In this document: positions 51,975 through 61,140 of the stretch, one piece after another | Layout: the number at the start of each line of letters is the position of its first letter | How positions within the stretch are numbered: position 1 is the stretch's first letter | Source of the DNA: Halosimplex litoreum | Lineage (GTDB): Archaea > Halobacteriota > Halobacteria > Halobacteriales > Haloarculaceae | Direction of reading: 5' to 3' | Length of the DNA stretch: 64,000 nucleotides | Assembly (NCBI RefSeq): GCF_016065055.1 | Contig: NZ_CP065856.1 | Location: 2,975,836-3,039,835 of the forward strand | Position numbers and translations under genes: made by a program | Notes under the pieces: generated by a model | What the model saw: the letters and a program-made list of their open reading frames with translations, nothing else | What the model was told of the DNA's origin: nothing | The model's database searches: none

Positions 51975-52979
51975 ATGGTTAACTACTACGTGCGGCGGAC
52001 AGCACGGGTGTTCGTCACGATCTTCGGGGTCATGTCGCTCACCTTCGGGCTGATCCGTCTGCTTCCGGGAGGACCGTTCACGCAGTTGCGGACCCAGTTG
52101 CTCCGGCAGGGTATCCCACCCGAGCAGGTCAACCAGCAGATCGAGAACCTGCAGAACGTCCGGCCGGACGCGGGACTGGCGGAACAGTACGTCAACTACA
52201 TGATATCGGCGTTCCAGCTCGACCTTGGAACGTCGATCCAGTACAGTCGCCCCGTCACGGAGATGGTCGCCCAGGCGGCGCCGTGGACGATCTTCATCGT
52301 CGTCGTATCGACGATACTGATGTTCGTGGTCGGGATCCTCCTGGGCGCGATCCAGGCCTACTGGGAGGGGTCGAGGTTCGACACCATCGCCTCCTCGCTG
52401 TCGATCGTGGGCATGTCGATCCCGTTCTACGTGGCGGCGATCCTGCTCCTGCTGTTCATGTCGTACCGCTGGGGCCTGTTCCCGGCGTCGGGGACGGCGA
52501 ACCCCAACATCGAGAACCACTGGAGCCTGGGCTACGCTATCAGCGTGGCGATGCACGGGGCGCTCCCGATACTGTCGTACACGATCGTGGGGGTCGGCGG
52601 ACAGGCGCTGGCGATGCGTGGTAACAGCATCCAGGTGCTGGGCGAGGACTTCGTCGAGGTCGCCAGGCTGCGAGGCCTGTCGGACGGTCGGATCGCGACC
52701 CGGTACGTCGCGCGCAACGCGATCCTGCCGATGTACACCGGGTTCCTGCTGCTGCTCGGCTTCCGGCTGGGCGGCACGGTGATCCTGGAGCAGATATTCA
52801 ACTACCCGGGGCTGGGGCTGTACCTGTTGGACGCCGTTAACTCCAACGACTACCCGATGATGATGGGCACGTTCCTCGTCATCACGGTGGCACTGGTCAT
52901 CGGGGTGTACGTCGCCGACCTGACGTACAGCATGATCGACCCGCGGATCAGTTCGGGTGATTCCAGTGAAGCATACTGA
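51975..52979 (+). CDS. ABC permease, DppB type
   Basis: 334 residues with about six membrane helices. The N-terminus YYVRRTARVFVTIFGVMSLTFGLIRLLPGGP is the DppB start. The EAA motif is at EVARLRGLSDGRIATRYVARNAILP. The next permease begins inside its end (22-23 base overlap). A TGTAAATAC element 15 bases before the ATG may give an extra promoter. Confidence 0.93.
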   Translation: MVNYYVRRTARVFVTIFGVMSLTFGLIRLLPGGPFTQLRTQLLRQGIPPEQVNQQIENLQNVRPDAGLAEQYVNYMISAFQLDLGTSIQYSRPVTEMVAQAAPWTIFIVVVSTILMFVVGILLGAIQAYWEGSRFDTIASSLSIVGMSIPFYVAAILLLLFMSYRWGLFPASGTANPNIENHWSLGYAISVAMHGALPILSYTIVGVGGQALAMRGNSIQVLGEDFVEVARLRGLSDGRIATRYVARNAILPMYTGFLLLLGFRLGGTVILEQIFNYPGLGLYLLDAVNSNDYPMMMGTFLVITVALVIGVYVADLTYSMIDPRISSGDSSEAY

Positions 52980-53985
52980 ATCCGACGCCCCCACCGAGGG
53001 GCTCGACTGGCAGAGCGAGAGCACCGGCGCGGACATGACGAGGGGAGACCGGCTCCGGGAGTTCTACGAGCGGAGCGTCTACGAACCCGCGGTCGTCGCG
53101 TGGTCCGACATGCGGACGCGCGTCGGGCTCCTGATGCTCAGCGTCTACCTGGCGATCTCGGCGGTCGCCGTCCTGGGGCTGTGGCGCGAGCCGTCGTCGA
53201 GCCAGGCCCCCCGGCTGATCGGCATGTTCGAGAACTGGTCGTACCCGCTCGGGACGACCTCCGCGGGCGTCGATCTGACCGCCGAGCTGATCCACGCCAC
53301 GCCGGACATTCTGCTGATGGTGCTGGCCGGCGGCGTCTGGGCCACCGGCCTCGCCGTCATCGTCGGGACGCTCGCGGGGTACAAGGGCGGCCAGGTCGAC
53401 ACCGTGTTGATGTCTATCTCGGACTTCTTCATGGCGATCCCCGGCCTCCCGCTGGTGATCATCCTCGCGATCACGTTCAGCCCGGAGAACCCGATCTTCG
53501 TCGGTGTCGTGCTGACGATCAACTACTGGGCCGGGCTCGGTCGGTCGCTGCGCTCGCAGGTGCTGACCATCCGCGAGGACAGCTACGTCGAGGCCTCCCG
53601 AACGATGGGGACCTCCACGTTCCGGATCCTCCGGAAGGACGTGATCCCGAACCTGATGCCGTACGTGACGGTGAACTTCGTGTTCGCCGCCCGATACACC
53701 ATCTTCGCGTCGGTCGGGCTGTACTTCCTGGGCGTGTTGCCCTACAGCCAGCCGACCTGGGGTGTGACGCTGGCGCGCGCTCAGTCCAACGGCGCGCTGT
53801 TCGTCCCCGAGGCGGCCCACTGGCTGATCGCACCCATGGTCTTCATCGTCGGCCTGGCGCTGGCGCTGATCCTCATGGGACAGGGCCTCGACAGGGTGTT
53901 CAACCCGCGGGTCCGCACCCGGATGGCCGGGGAGTCCGAATCGACCGCGGAAGGCGACGAGACGACGACCAAGGGGATGATCTAG
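52957..53985 (+). CDS. ABC permease, DppC type
   Basis: 342 residues from the GTG at 52957; a second GTG at 52966 is equally possible. Five or six helices; the EAA loop is EDSYVEASRTMGTSTFRILRKDVIPNLMPY. It overlaps the DppB-type gene at its start and is followed without a gap by the ATPase gene. The longer soluble N-terminus (about 45 residues) is typical of this subfamily. Confidence 0.92.
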   Translation: MIPVKHTESDAPTEGLDWQSESTGADMTRGDRLREFYERSVYEPAVVAWSDMRTRVGLLMLSVYLAISAVAVLGLWREPSSSQAPRLIGMFENWSYPLGTTSAGVDLTAELIHATPDILLMVLAGGVWATGLAVIVGTLAGYKGGQVDTVLMSISDFFMAIPGLPLVIILAITFSPENPIFVGVVLTINYWAGLGRSLRSQVLTIREDSYVEASRTMGTSTFRILRKDVIPNLMPYVTVNFVFAARYTIFASVGLYFLGVLPYSQPTWGVTLARAQSNGALFVPEAAHWLIAPMVFIVGLALALILMGQGLDRVFNPRVRTRMAGESESTAEGDETTTKGMI

Positions 53986-56229
53986 ATGGCAACCGATCAA
54001 CGATCCGGTTCGAACGCGACGGTACAGTCCACCGTCGAGGACCCGATCGTCGAGGTCTCCAACGCGAAGGTGACCTTCGACGGTGGCGACACGTACGTCC
54101 TCGACGACGTGAGCCTCGACATCGAACGCGACGAGGTGCTGGGCATCGTCGGTGAGTCCGGCTCGGGCAAGTCGATGTTCGCCTCGGCCCTGCTCGATTC
54201 GATCCCCGACCCCGGAGTGCTCACCGGCGAGATCCTCTACCACTCTACCGACGGTCGGACGATCGACGTGCTCGAACAGAGCGACGAGGAACTCCGGCAG
54301 TTCCGCTGGGAGGAGATCTCGATGGTCTTCCAGGGGGCGATGTCCTCGTTCAACCCGACGATGGAGGTCGGGACGCACTTCGAGGAGACGCTGAAGGCTC
54401 ACGACGCCAACGTCGACGAGGGGATGGCCTTCGCCCGCGAGCTGCTCGAGGACCTGTACCTCGAACCGGACCGGGTCCTCGACTCCTATCCGCACGAGCT
54501 GTCGGGCGGCATGCAACAGCGCGCGCTGATCGCGCTGTCGCTGGTGCTCGAACCCGAAGTGCTCGTGATGGACGAGCCGACGGCGGCGCTGGACCTGCTC
54601 ATGCAGCGGTCGATCCTGATGCTGCTCAACGACCTGCAGCAGAGCTACGACCTGACGCTCGCGTTCATCACGCACGACCTGCCGCTGATCACGGCGCTGG
54701 CCGACCGGATGAGCATCATCTACGCGTTCCAGTTCGTCGAGGTCGGGACCCGCGACGGGATCATCGCCGACGCGGGCCACCCCTACACGAGAGCGCTGTT
54801 GAACGCGACGCCGAACCTCGACGCCCCGCTGTCGGAGATGCAGCCCATCGAGGGCGAGGGTCCCGCACCGGTCAACGTCCCGGAGGGGTGTAGCTTCCAC
54901 CCGCGGTGTCCGCTCGCGACCGAGGAGTGCGTCAGCGACGACCCGCCCCTCGAGAACGTCGGCGATGACCACCGCACGGCCTGTCACCACTGGGAAGAGG
55001 CTCGCGAGGAGATCACCCTCAACTACGGCGAGACCTCGGCCGACCCCGAGTTCGAGGCGAGCGCGGACCGCGACGTGACCGCACGGACCGACGAGGAACC
55101 CGTCCTCGGACTCGACGACGTCGAGGTCCACTTCGAGGAGGAACAGGGGCTGTTCGACATCTTCGGCGACGACCCGGACGTCGTCAAAGCGGTCGACGGT
55201 GTCGATCTCGACATCTACGAGAACGACGTGGTCGCGCTGCTTGGCGAGTCGGGCTGTGGGAAGACGACGCTGGGCAAGACCGCCATCGGCCTGCAGCGGC
55301 CGACCGGCGGCAGCGTCAAGTACCGCGGTCAGGACATCTGGGAGGCCAAGGACGGCGACGGGGACATCGACTACGACGAGATCCGCCAGGCCCTGCAGAT
55401 CATCCACCAGGACCCGGGGAGTTCGCTCAACCCGAACCGCCGGATCGTCGACATCCTCTCGGAGCCGCTGCACCACACGCACCCGAACATCAGTCCCAAC
55501 GAACGGCGGGACCGGATCTACTCGCTGCTCGACCGCGTGGGGATGAATCCGCCGGGTGACTTCGCCGACCGCTACCCCCACCAACTCTCCGGCGGGGAGA
55601 AACAGCGGGTCGCGCTGACCCGCGCACTGCTGATGAACCCCGACGCGATCCTCGCGGACGAGGCCATCAGTGCCGTCGACGTGAGCCTGCGCGTCGAGCT
55701 GATGGATCTGATGCTCGAACTGCAGAACGTGTTCGACACCTCGTTCCTGTTCATCAGCCACGACCTCTCGAACGCTCGGTACTTCACCGAGCACGGGGAC
55801 GGTCGGATCGCGGTGATGTACCTGGGCGAGATCGTCGAGGTCGGCACCGCCGAGCGGCTGATCCAGAACCCTCAGCACCCCTATACGAAGGTGTTGCGCT
55901 GGGCGACGCCGTCGCTCCAGCTCGACGCGGTGGAAGCGGGCGAGCCGCCGATGCGCTCGATCGACGTTCCGGACCCGGTCGACCCGCCGTCGGGCTGTCG
56001 GTTCCACACCCGGTGTCCCATCGCCAGGGAGGCCTGCACCGAAGAGCAGCCGCCGCTGTACGACGTGGAAGGCGGCGAAGGCAACGGCGCCGCCTGCTTC
56101 CGCGCGGACCCCGACCACGAGTACTGGGATAGCGAACCGCTCGAGGGCGCCGAGCGTGTCGGGCCCGACGAGGAGTTCGACACCAGCAACGTCACGGGCG
56201 AGTTCGGCGCCGAGAGCGCCAGCGACTGA
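53986..56229 (+). CDS. Fused double ATPase of a family-5 ABC transporter (DppD-DppF fusion)
   Basis: 747 residues in one frame. The first half has Walker A GESGSGKS (56-63), signature LSGGMQQR and Walker B VLVMDEPT, plus a Cys-rich oligo_HPY end with CSFHPRC. The second half has Walker A GESGCGKT (420-427), signature LSGGEKQR, Walker B AILADEA and its own oligo_HPY end CRFHTRC. Usual transporters encode these as two genes; here they are one chain. It begins directly after the DppC-type stop. Confidence 0.95.
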   Translation: MATDQRSGSNATVQSTVEDPIVEVSNAKVTFDGGDTYVLDDVSLDIERDEVLGIVGESGSGKSMFASALLDSIPDPGVLTGEILYHSTDGRTIDVLEQSDEELRQFRWEEISMVFQGAMSSFNPTMEVGTHFEETLKAHDANVDEGMAFARELLEDLYLEPDRVLDSYPHELSGGMQQRALIALSLVLEPEVLVMDEPTAALDLLMQRSILMLLNDLQQSYDLTLAFITHDLPLITALADRMSIIYAFQFVEVGTRDGIIADAGHPYTRALLNATPNLDAPLSEMQPIEGEGPAPVNVPEGCSFHPRCPLATEECVSDDPPLENVGDDHRTACHHWEEAREEITLNYGETSADPEFEASADRDVTARTDEEPVLGLDDVEVHFEEEQGLFDIFGDDPDVVKAVDGVDLDIYENDVVALLGESGCGKTTLGKTAIGLQRPTGGSVKYRGQDIWEAKDGDGDIDYDEIRQALQIIHQDPGSSLNPNRRIVDILSEPLHHTHPNISPNERRDRIYSLLDRVGMNPPGDFADRYPHQLSGGEKQRVALTRALLMNPDAILADEAISAVDVSLRVELMDLMLELQNVFDTSFLFISHDLSNARYFTEHGDGRIAVMYLGEIVEVGTAERLIQNPQHPYTKVLRWATPSLQLDAVEAGEPPMRSIDVPDPVDPPSGCRFHTRCPIAREACTEEQPPLYDVEGGEGNGAACFRADPDHEYWDSEPLEGAERVGPDEEFDTSNVTGEFGAESASD

Positions 56230-56276
56230 CCGCCTCACCCCGACCCGTCTCGAGGGGGAGTCGACGCGCGGACTCG

Positions 56277-56282
56277 TTTTTT
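56277..56282 (+). terminator. Oligo-T terminator of the ABC operon
   Basis: A run of six T in CGTTTTTTCG, 48 bases after the ATPase stop, ends the operon. Confidence 0.55.
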
Positions 56283-56445
56283 CGCGCCTCGCGTAGCCGA
56301 TTCACGGTCGCACGCGGCGGGACGCTCACGACCGCACGGAGCCGTGCCACTCGCAACCCCACGGGTCGGACGCGCTCACGGAGCAGACGGTCTCGGCGAG
56401 GTGGGCAACCGGGGGCTTGAATACCGTCGGTCGACAGATTCGAAC

Positions 56446-56679
56446 GTGCCCGGTGGAACCAGTGCGGTCGATCTCGTCTGTGCCCAGCGCGACAACATCC
56501 CGATAGCGCTGGCGGTCATGATGTCGATGGGGGCGTTGCTCGTGTTCTCGTTCGTCTTCGTCTCGCCCGGCGACGAAGCGTTCGTGATCCTCGTCATCGA
56601 CGCGGTGTTGATCGGTGTCTCGACGGCTTTCTTCATCGGCACCTACTACTACTGCACGAAGCGTGCGATGGACGACTAG
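56446..56679 (+). CDS. Small two-helix membrane protein
   Basis: 77 residues from a GTG at 56446, chosen because a GAATACC element lies about 25 bases upstream. Two strongly hydrophobic helices (about 19-40 and 46-70) end in YYYCTKRAMDD. A longer frame upstream has no family support. The function is unknown. It sits between the ABC operon and the HEAT-repeat gene. Confidence 0.6.
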   Translation: MPGGTSAVDLVCAQRDNIPIALAVMMSMGALLVFSFVFVSPGDEAFVILVIDAVLIGVSTAFFIGTYYYCTKRAMDD

Positions 56680-56723
56680 AGGCGACCGTCGTCGCGGTCG
56701 CGCGAAGAACGGTGGCGCGTCGG

Positions 56724-57629
56724 TCAGGCGTCGTCGAGGAACGCGGCGGTCTCCTCGGCGAGGTCGGCGACGTCGTCGTCGGTCTCCACGCGAGCGCGGT
56801 CCTCGAGCGGTCCGACAGCGCGGTCGTCACCCAGGTAGCCGAGGGCGCGGATGGCGCGGGCCCGAACGGTGTCGTTGGTGTGGTTGAGACAGGCGACCAG
56901 CGCGTCGTAGGCCTCGGCGGCCGCGTCGGGGTCGGCCTGGGCGATCTCGGAGACGGCGTCGATGGCCGCGCCGACGACCGTCACGTCCGGCGTGTCGAAC
57001 AGTCCGACGAGCGCGTCGAGGTGGTCGGCGGCGGTCTCCGGGTCGCCCTCGGCGGCGGCCGTGACCACGTTGGCGAGTCGGCCCTGTGACTGGACCAGCA
57101 ACTGGTGTTCCTGCTTGTCGTGTTCGAGCATGGTCTGGCGGGCCTCCTCGTCGTCGACCATGTCGATCCCCTCGGTGGTCTCGTAGGCGGGCGAGCGCCC
57201 GTCGAGCACCGCGGCGATGCGGTCGAGGTGCGGTGTCACCGCCTCGGGCTCGTTCAACACGACCTGGACGACGATCTGCGTCCCCAGCAGTTCCAGCGAG
57301 TTGAACTCCCGCTCGATCAATCCGAAGACCGCGGGCACCGAGTCGGCGAGGTCCTCGGGGAACTCTCGGGCGACACCCAGCAGCGCGGTCCCGGCCTGCT
57401 GTGCGACCGCGTTGCGGTCGTCGTCGAGCAGCGGGAGCAGGTCGTCGACGAACGGGCGTACCGTCGACGGGTCCCGTTCGGCGAGTTGCGACAGCGCCTG
57501 GGCGGCCTCGTTTCGCCTGATGTTCGTCTCCGATGTGAGCGCCTCCCGAATCTGGGCGCGGTCTTCGTCGTCGAGTGCTTCGGACCCGGTGTCGACCCCC
57601 TCCAGCGGTGCGGATTCCTCGTCGGTCAT
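56724..57629 (-). CDS. HEAT-repeat protein
   Basis: 301 residues from the ATG at 57629. Helical repeats are visible: NIRRNEAAQALSQLAERDP, NAVAQQAGTALLGVA, DVTVVGAAIDAVSEIAQADPDAAAEAY and DTVRARAIRALGYLGDDRA. Such proteins are protein-protein adaptors. It is divergent from the GH3 gene (133 bases) and may be unrelated to it. Confidence 0.82.
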   Translation of the reverse strand: MTDEESAPLEGVDTGSEALDDEDRAQIREALTSETNIRRNEAAQALSQLAERDPSTVRPFVDDLLPLLDDDRNAVAQQAGTALLGVAREFPEDLADSVPAVFGLIEREFNSLELLGTQIVVQVVLNEPEAVTPHLDRIAAVLDGRSPAYETTEGIDMVDDEEARQTMLEHDKQEHQLLVQSQGRLANVVTAAAEGDPETAADHLDALVGLFDTPDVTVVGAAIDAVSEIAQADPDAAAEAYDALVACLNHTNDTVRARAIRALGYLGDDRAVGPLEDRARVETDDDVADLAEETAAFLDDA

Positions 57630-57730
57630 ACCCGAGTCCAGCCCGTCGAACGACAAATACGTGTGGATATCGATACCACGGACGACCGTTCGGCTCACTC
57701 GGACGACTCGCACGGATATTCACCTCGCAA

Positions 57731-57738
57731 TGTTTATG
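57731..57738 (+). promoter_or_regulatory. TATA element of the GH3 gene
   Basis: TGTTTATG ends 24 bases before the ATG at 57763. Its spacing points to a leaderless transcript and settles the start over upstream in-frame codons. Confidence 0.6.
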
Positions 57739-57762
57739 TGGACGTCGGAAATCCATCCGAAC

Positions 57763-59991
57763 ATGCAATCCAGCGACGCGGATCCCGAGTATCAGCGCCC
57801 GGATCTCCCGGTATCGCGGCGGGTCTCGGATCTGCTCGATCGCATGACGGTCGAAGAGAAGGCCGGTCAGCTAGTCGGAACGTGGGCCGGGCAGATGCAC
57901 CGAGCGGTCGACGTCGAGGAAGTCAAAGATCTGGTGCGCGAGCAGCACCTCGGCTGTGCGGCGCCCTTTGGCTGGGCCGGGTCGACGGGGACGGAAGTCG
58001 ACGAGATCGTCGACATCGTCAACGACCTCCAGGCGGTCGCGACCGAGGAGACGCGGCTCGGGATCCCCCTCTTTTTCAACGTCGACGCGGTCCACGGCCA
58101 CGCATACGTCGCCGGATCGGCGGTGTTCCCGAACGGGCTGGGTGCGGCGGCGACGTGGGACCCCGAGCTGGTCGAGGCCGGTGCGCGCGTCACCGCGACG
58201 GAAGTGGCGGCGACCGGTGCCCACCAGAACTACGGCCCGACCTGCGACGTGGGTCGGGACCCCCGCTGGGGGCGCGTCTTCGAGACCTTCGGCGAGAGCC
58301 CACGGCTGGTCACCGAGATGGCCGCCGCGAAGGTTCGGGGCTACCAGGGCGAGGGGATCGAGGCCGACGACACCGTCGTCGCGACGGCGAAACACTTCCC
58401 GGCCTACAGCGAGCCCGAACGCGGCGAGGACGCCGCGCCGGTCGACGTCTCGGAGTACAAACTCCGCAACACGTTCGTCCCGCCGTTCGAAGCGGCGCTC
58501 GCCGAGGGCGTCGAGTCGGTGATGCCGTGTTACAACTCCATCAACGGCGAACCCGTCCACGGCTCCGAACGCTGGCTCACGGACCTGCTCCGGAGCGATC
58601 TCGGTTTCGACGGCACCATCGTCTCGGACTGGGGCGGTGTCCGCCACCTCACCGACGACCACAAGACCGCCGCGGATCTCCGCGAGGCGACTTACGACGC
58701 CCGGACGGCGGGCCTCGACGTGGCCTCGGTCGGCAACGACCTCGAAGTCGAGGAGCTGGTCGACCTGGTCGAGTCGGGCGACCTGGCCGAGTCGGTGCTC
58801 GATTCGAGCGTCGAGCGCGTGCTCGAACGCAAGTTCCGGATGGGGCTGTTCGAGGACCCCTACGTCGAGAAAGACGAAGCCCTGGAGACGGTCGGGTCCG
58901 ACGACCACCAGGCGGCCGCCCTAGAGACAGCCCGCGAGGCGATGACGCTGCTGAAAAACGACGATTGCCTCCCGCTCTCGGGCGACGAGGACGTGTTCGT
59001 CGGCGGGCCCAACGCCGACGACCTGGTGAGCCAGGTCGGCGGCTGGTCGGTCGAGGACGAGGACCACGTCGACGGGACGACGATCGTCGAGGAGATCCGC
59101 GCGCACGTCGACGGTGACGTGACCCACGAGCAGGGGGCCACTCACAACGAGACGCTGGACGTGGACGCCGCGGCCGAGCAGGCCGCCGAGGCCGACGTGG
59201 CCGTGCTCGCGCTCGGTGAAGGGTGGTACCTCCACGAGTTCGGTGCGGGCGACCCCCGCACCGAGACGGGCGAGTTCCCCACGCGCGAGCGACTCGCGCT
59301 GGGCGAGGCTCAGCAGGAACTCGTCGAAGCGGTCGCCGAGACGGGCACGCCCGTCGTCGGCGTCCTCGTCACCGGCCGCCCGCTTGCCGTCGAGCATCTC
59401 GACGAGCGGGCCGCGGCCGTCCTGATGGCCTACTTCCCCGGCACGATGGGTGGGAAAGCCGTCGCCGAGACGCTGGTGGGCGAGAACGACCCCAGTGGCC
59501 GGCTGGCGGTGACCGTCCCCCGCTCGGGGACGCAGGTCGACCTCCATCACGACCACCTCCACCAGCCCCGTCCGATCGGCGACCACGAGCATCCCGATTC
59601 CTACGACCCCCTCTACGAGTTCGGCCACGGACTCTCGTACACCGAGTTCGAGACGGGTGACCTTTCGGTCGACGAGGACGTCGTCGGCCCGGGCGAGACG
59701 GTCGAACTCGACGTCACGGTCGAGAACGTCGGTGACCGTCGCGGGACCGAGGTGGTCCAGGCGTACAGCACGACCGAATCGAAGACGCTCGTGATGCCCG
59801 AGCGGCGCCTCCAGGCGTTCGAGCGGGTCGAGTTGGACGCCGGCGAGTCCGCGAGTGTCGCCCTCGAAGTCCCCGTCGAGAATCTGGGCGTCTACGCGCC
59901 CGGTGACGGCCACCGTGTCGAGGCCGGCGACTACGACCTCGTGGTCGACGGCGAGTCCCTCACGGTGACCGTCGACGGCGACTACCTCTAG
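57763..59991 (+). CDS. Glycoside hydrolase family 3 beta-glycosidase
   Basis: 742 residues with no signal peptide. The GH3 N-domain has the KHFPAY motif, the nucleophile Asp289 in IVSDWGG, and blocks NYGPTCDVGRDPRWGRVFETFGE. The second domain has the AMTLLKNDDCLPL start, and the fibronectin-like C-domain begins near YEFGHGLSYTEF. It hydrolyses beta-linked gluco- or xylo-oligosaccharides in the cytoplasm. The nearby family-5 ABC importer would supply the sugar, as such transporters do for cello-oligosaccharides in other prokaryotes. Confidence 0.94.
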   Translation: MQSSDADPEYQRPDLPVSRRVSDLLDRMTVEEKAGQLVGTWAGQMHRAVDVEEVKDLVREQHLGCAAPFGWAGSTGTEVDEIVDIVNDLQAVATEETRLGIPLFFNVDAVHGHAYVAGSAVFPNGLGAAATWDPELVEAGARVTATEVAATGAHQNYGPTCDVGRDPRWGRVFETFGESPRLVTEMAAAKVRGYQGEGIEADDTVVATAKHFPAYSEPERGEDAAPVDVSEYKLRNTFVPPFEAALAEGVESVMPCYNSINGEPVHGSERWLTDLLRSDLGFDGTIVSDWGGVRHLTDDHKTAADLREATYDARTAGLDVASVGNDLEVEELVDLVESGDLAESVLDSSVERVLERKFRMGLFEDPYVEKDEALETVGSDDHQAAALETAREAMTLLKNDDCLPLSGDEDVFVGGPNADDLVSQVGGWSVEDEDHVDGTTIVEEIRAHVDGDVTHEQGATHNETLDVDAAAEQAAEADVAVLALGEGWYLHEFGAGDPRTETGEFPTRERLALGEAQQELVEAVAETGTPVVGVLVTGRPLAVEHLDERAAAVLMAYFPGTMGGKAVAETLVGENDPSGRLAVTVPRSGTQVDLHHDHLHQPRPIGDHEHPDSYDPLYEFGHGLSYTEFETGDLSVDEDVVGPGETVELDVTVENVGDRRGTEVVQAYSTTESKTLVMPERRLQAFERVELDAGESASVALEVPVENLGVYAPGDGHRVEAGDYDLVVDGESLTVTVDGDYL

Positions 59992-60080
59992 CCCGCCGGT
60001 CGCCGGTTCGGTTCTCGGTGCTCTCCGTCCGGATAGCCACGGCTGGGGCGGCGAGACCCACCGATCCGCGGCTGTTCCCG

Positions 60081-61139
60081 TCAGCGGGACGCTCGACCCG
60101 CCCGTCCGGCGGCGACCAGCACGGCGACGGCGACCGCCAGCGCGGTGAGCGCGACGCCGAAGCCGGCGCCCGACCCGGCGGTGCCGTCGGTCGCGCCGGA
60201 GCCGACACCGGTCGCTCCACCGGGCGACGTGCTCGTCGGAGCGGTCCCGGCGGTTCCGTCGCCGTCGGCGACTGGTCCACCCGCCTGTGTGGCTGTGGCC
60301 GACGCTTCGGGAGCGGTCGTCACGGTCGGCGTGTTGATCAGGGGACCGTCGTCCGTGGCGTTCCCGGCCGCGACGGTCAGATACGTCCCGACCGGTCGGT
60401 CGCCGGCGGTGATCGGCGGGTCGGACGGGTCGAAGACGCCGTCGCCGCCGTCGCGGTGGGCGACGACGCGGACCCGAAAGTCGCGGTCGCGCTCGGCGAC
60501 GAACGACTCGTTCAGCGCGACGGTGACGTTTCGGTGGACGCCCGCGGCCAGCGACCGGGACCCGATGCTGGAGTTCCGCCCGACCGGGGACACCGCGACG
60601 TGGCCGGGCGTCGAGAGGTCGACCCGGCGGACCGTGAGCGTCCCGTCGGCGACCGGCTGGGCTTCGAACCGCATGCCGAGGACCCTGGTCACCGAATCGC
60701 TCTTTCGGACCGTGATCTGCGTCCGCGCGGCCGGACTGAGCCGCGCGGCCGACGCGTCGGTCTCGGGGTCGAACGTCTCGTCGCCGTCGACGTCGGTGTG
60801 CAAGACCGCCCAGACCGTTCGGGTGCCCGACCACGACCGCCAGACCGAGTCGTCGACCCGGACCGGCACGCTCGTCCGGTAGGTCAGGTCCGGCGTCCGG
60901 CCGACGTACTCGTGTCCGATCGGGGCCCCGGGACGCCCGCCGTCGTCAGCGTGGAGGACGACGAACCCGGGCCGCAGCGCCGACACCGCCTCGACGACGA
61001 CGGTCCCGTCGTCGGTCACCTGTGAGTCGGCCGCGACGTGGTCGCCGTGGGCTCCGACGGTCGCGACCGCCAGCGGCGTCGTGAGTGCCAGCGCCAGCGC
61101 GAGGACGACGGCGACCCGGCGCGAAGCGGTTCCAGACAT
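60081..61139 (-). CDS. Secreted surface protein with tandem halophilic beta domains
   Basis: 352 residues. A signal segment (about 9-30) is followed by two related beta domains, the first starting SQVTDDGTVVVEAVSALRPGFVVLH and ending with HTDVDGDETFDPETD, the second with ITVRKSDSV and DGVFDPSDPPITAGDRPVGTYLTV. A Thr/Gly/Ala-rich linker and a C-terminal helix near 330-345 with GRAGRASR resemble a PGF-CTERM-like anchor, though the PGF triplet itself is absent. Its stop and the next gene's stop-start spacing suggest co-transcription. Function unknown. Confidence 0.78.
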   Translation of the reverse strand: MSGTASRRVAVVLALALALTTPLAVATVGAHGDHVAADSQVTDDGTVVVEAVSALRPGFVVLHADDGGRPGAPIGHEYVGRTPDLTYRTSVPVRVDDSVWRSWSGTRTVWAVLHTDVDGDETFDPETDASAARLSPAARTQITVRKSDSVTRVLGMRFEAQPVADGTLTVRRVDLSTPGHVAVSPVGRNSSIGSRSLAAGVHRNVTVALNESFVAERDRDFRVRVVAHRDGGDGVFDPSDPPITAGDRPVGTYLTVAAGNATDDGPLINTPTVTTAPEASATATQAGGPVADGDGTAGTAPTSTSPGGATGVGSGATDGTAGSGAGFGVALTALAVAVAVLVAAGRAGRASR

Positions 61140-61140
61140 G

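Noticed and set aside
52948-56238. A 1096-residue open frame on the minus strand across the ABC permease and ATPase genes
   Set aside because: The plus strand carries clear ABC motifs; the antisense product is rich in Arg, Asp, Val and Gly and has no family blocks. High GC gives such long mirror frames.
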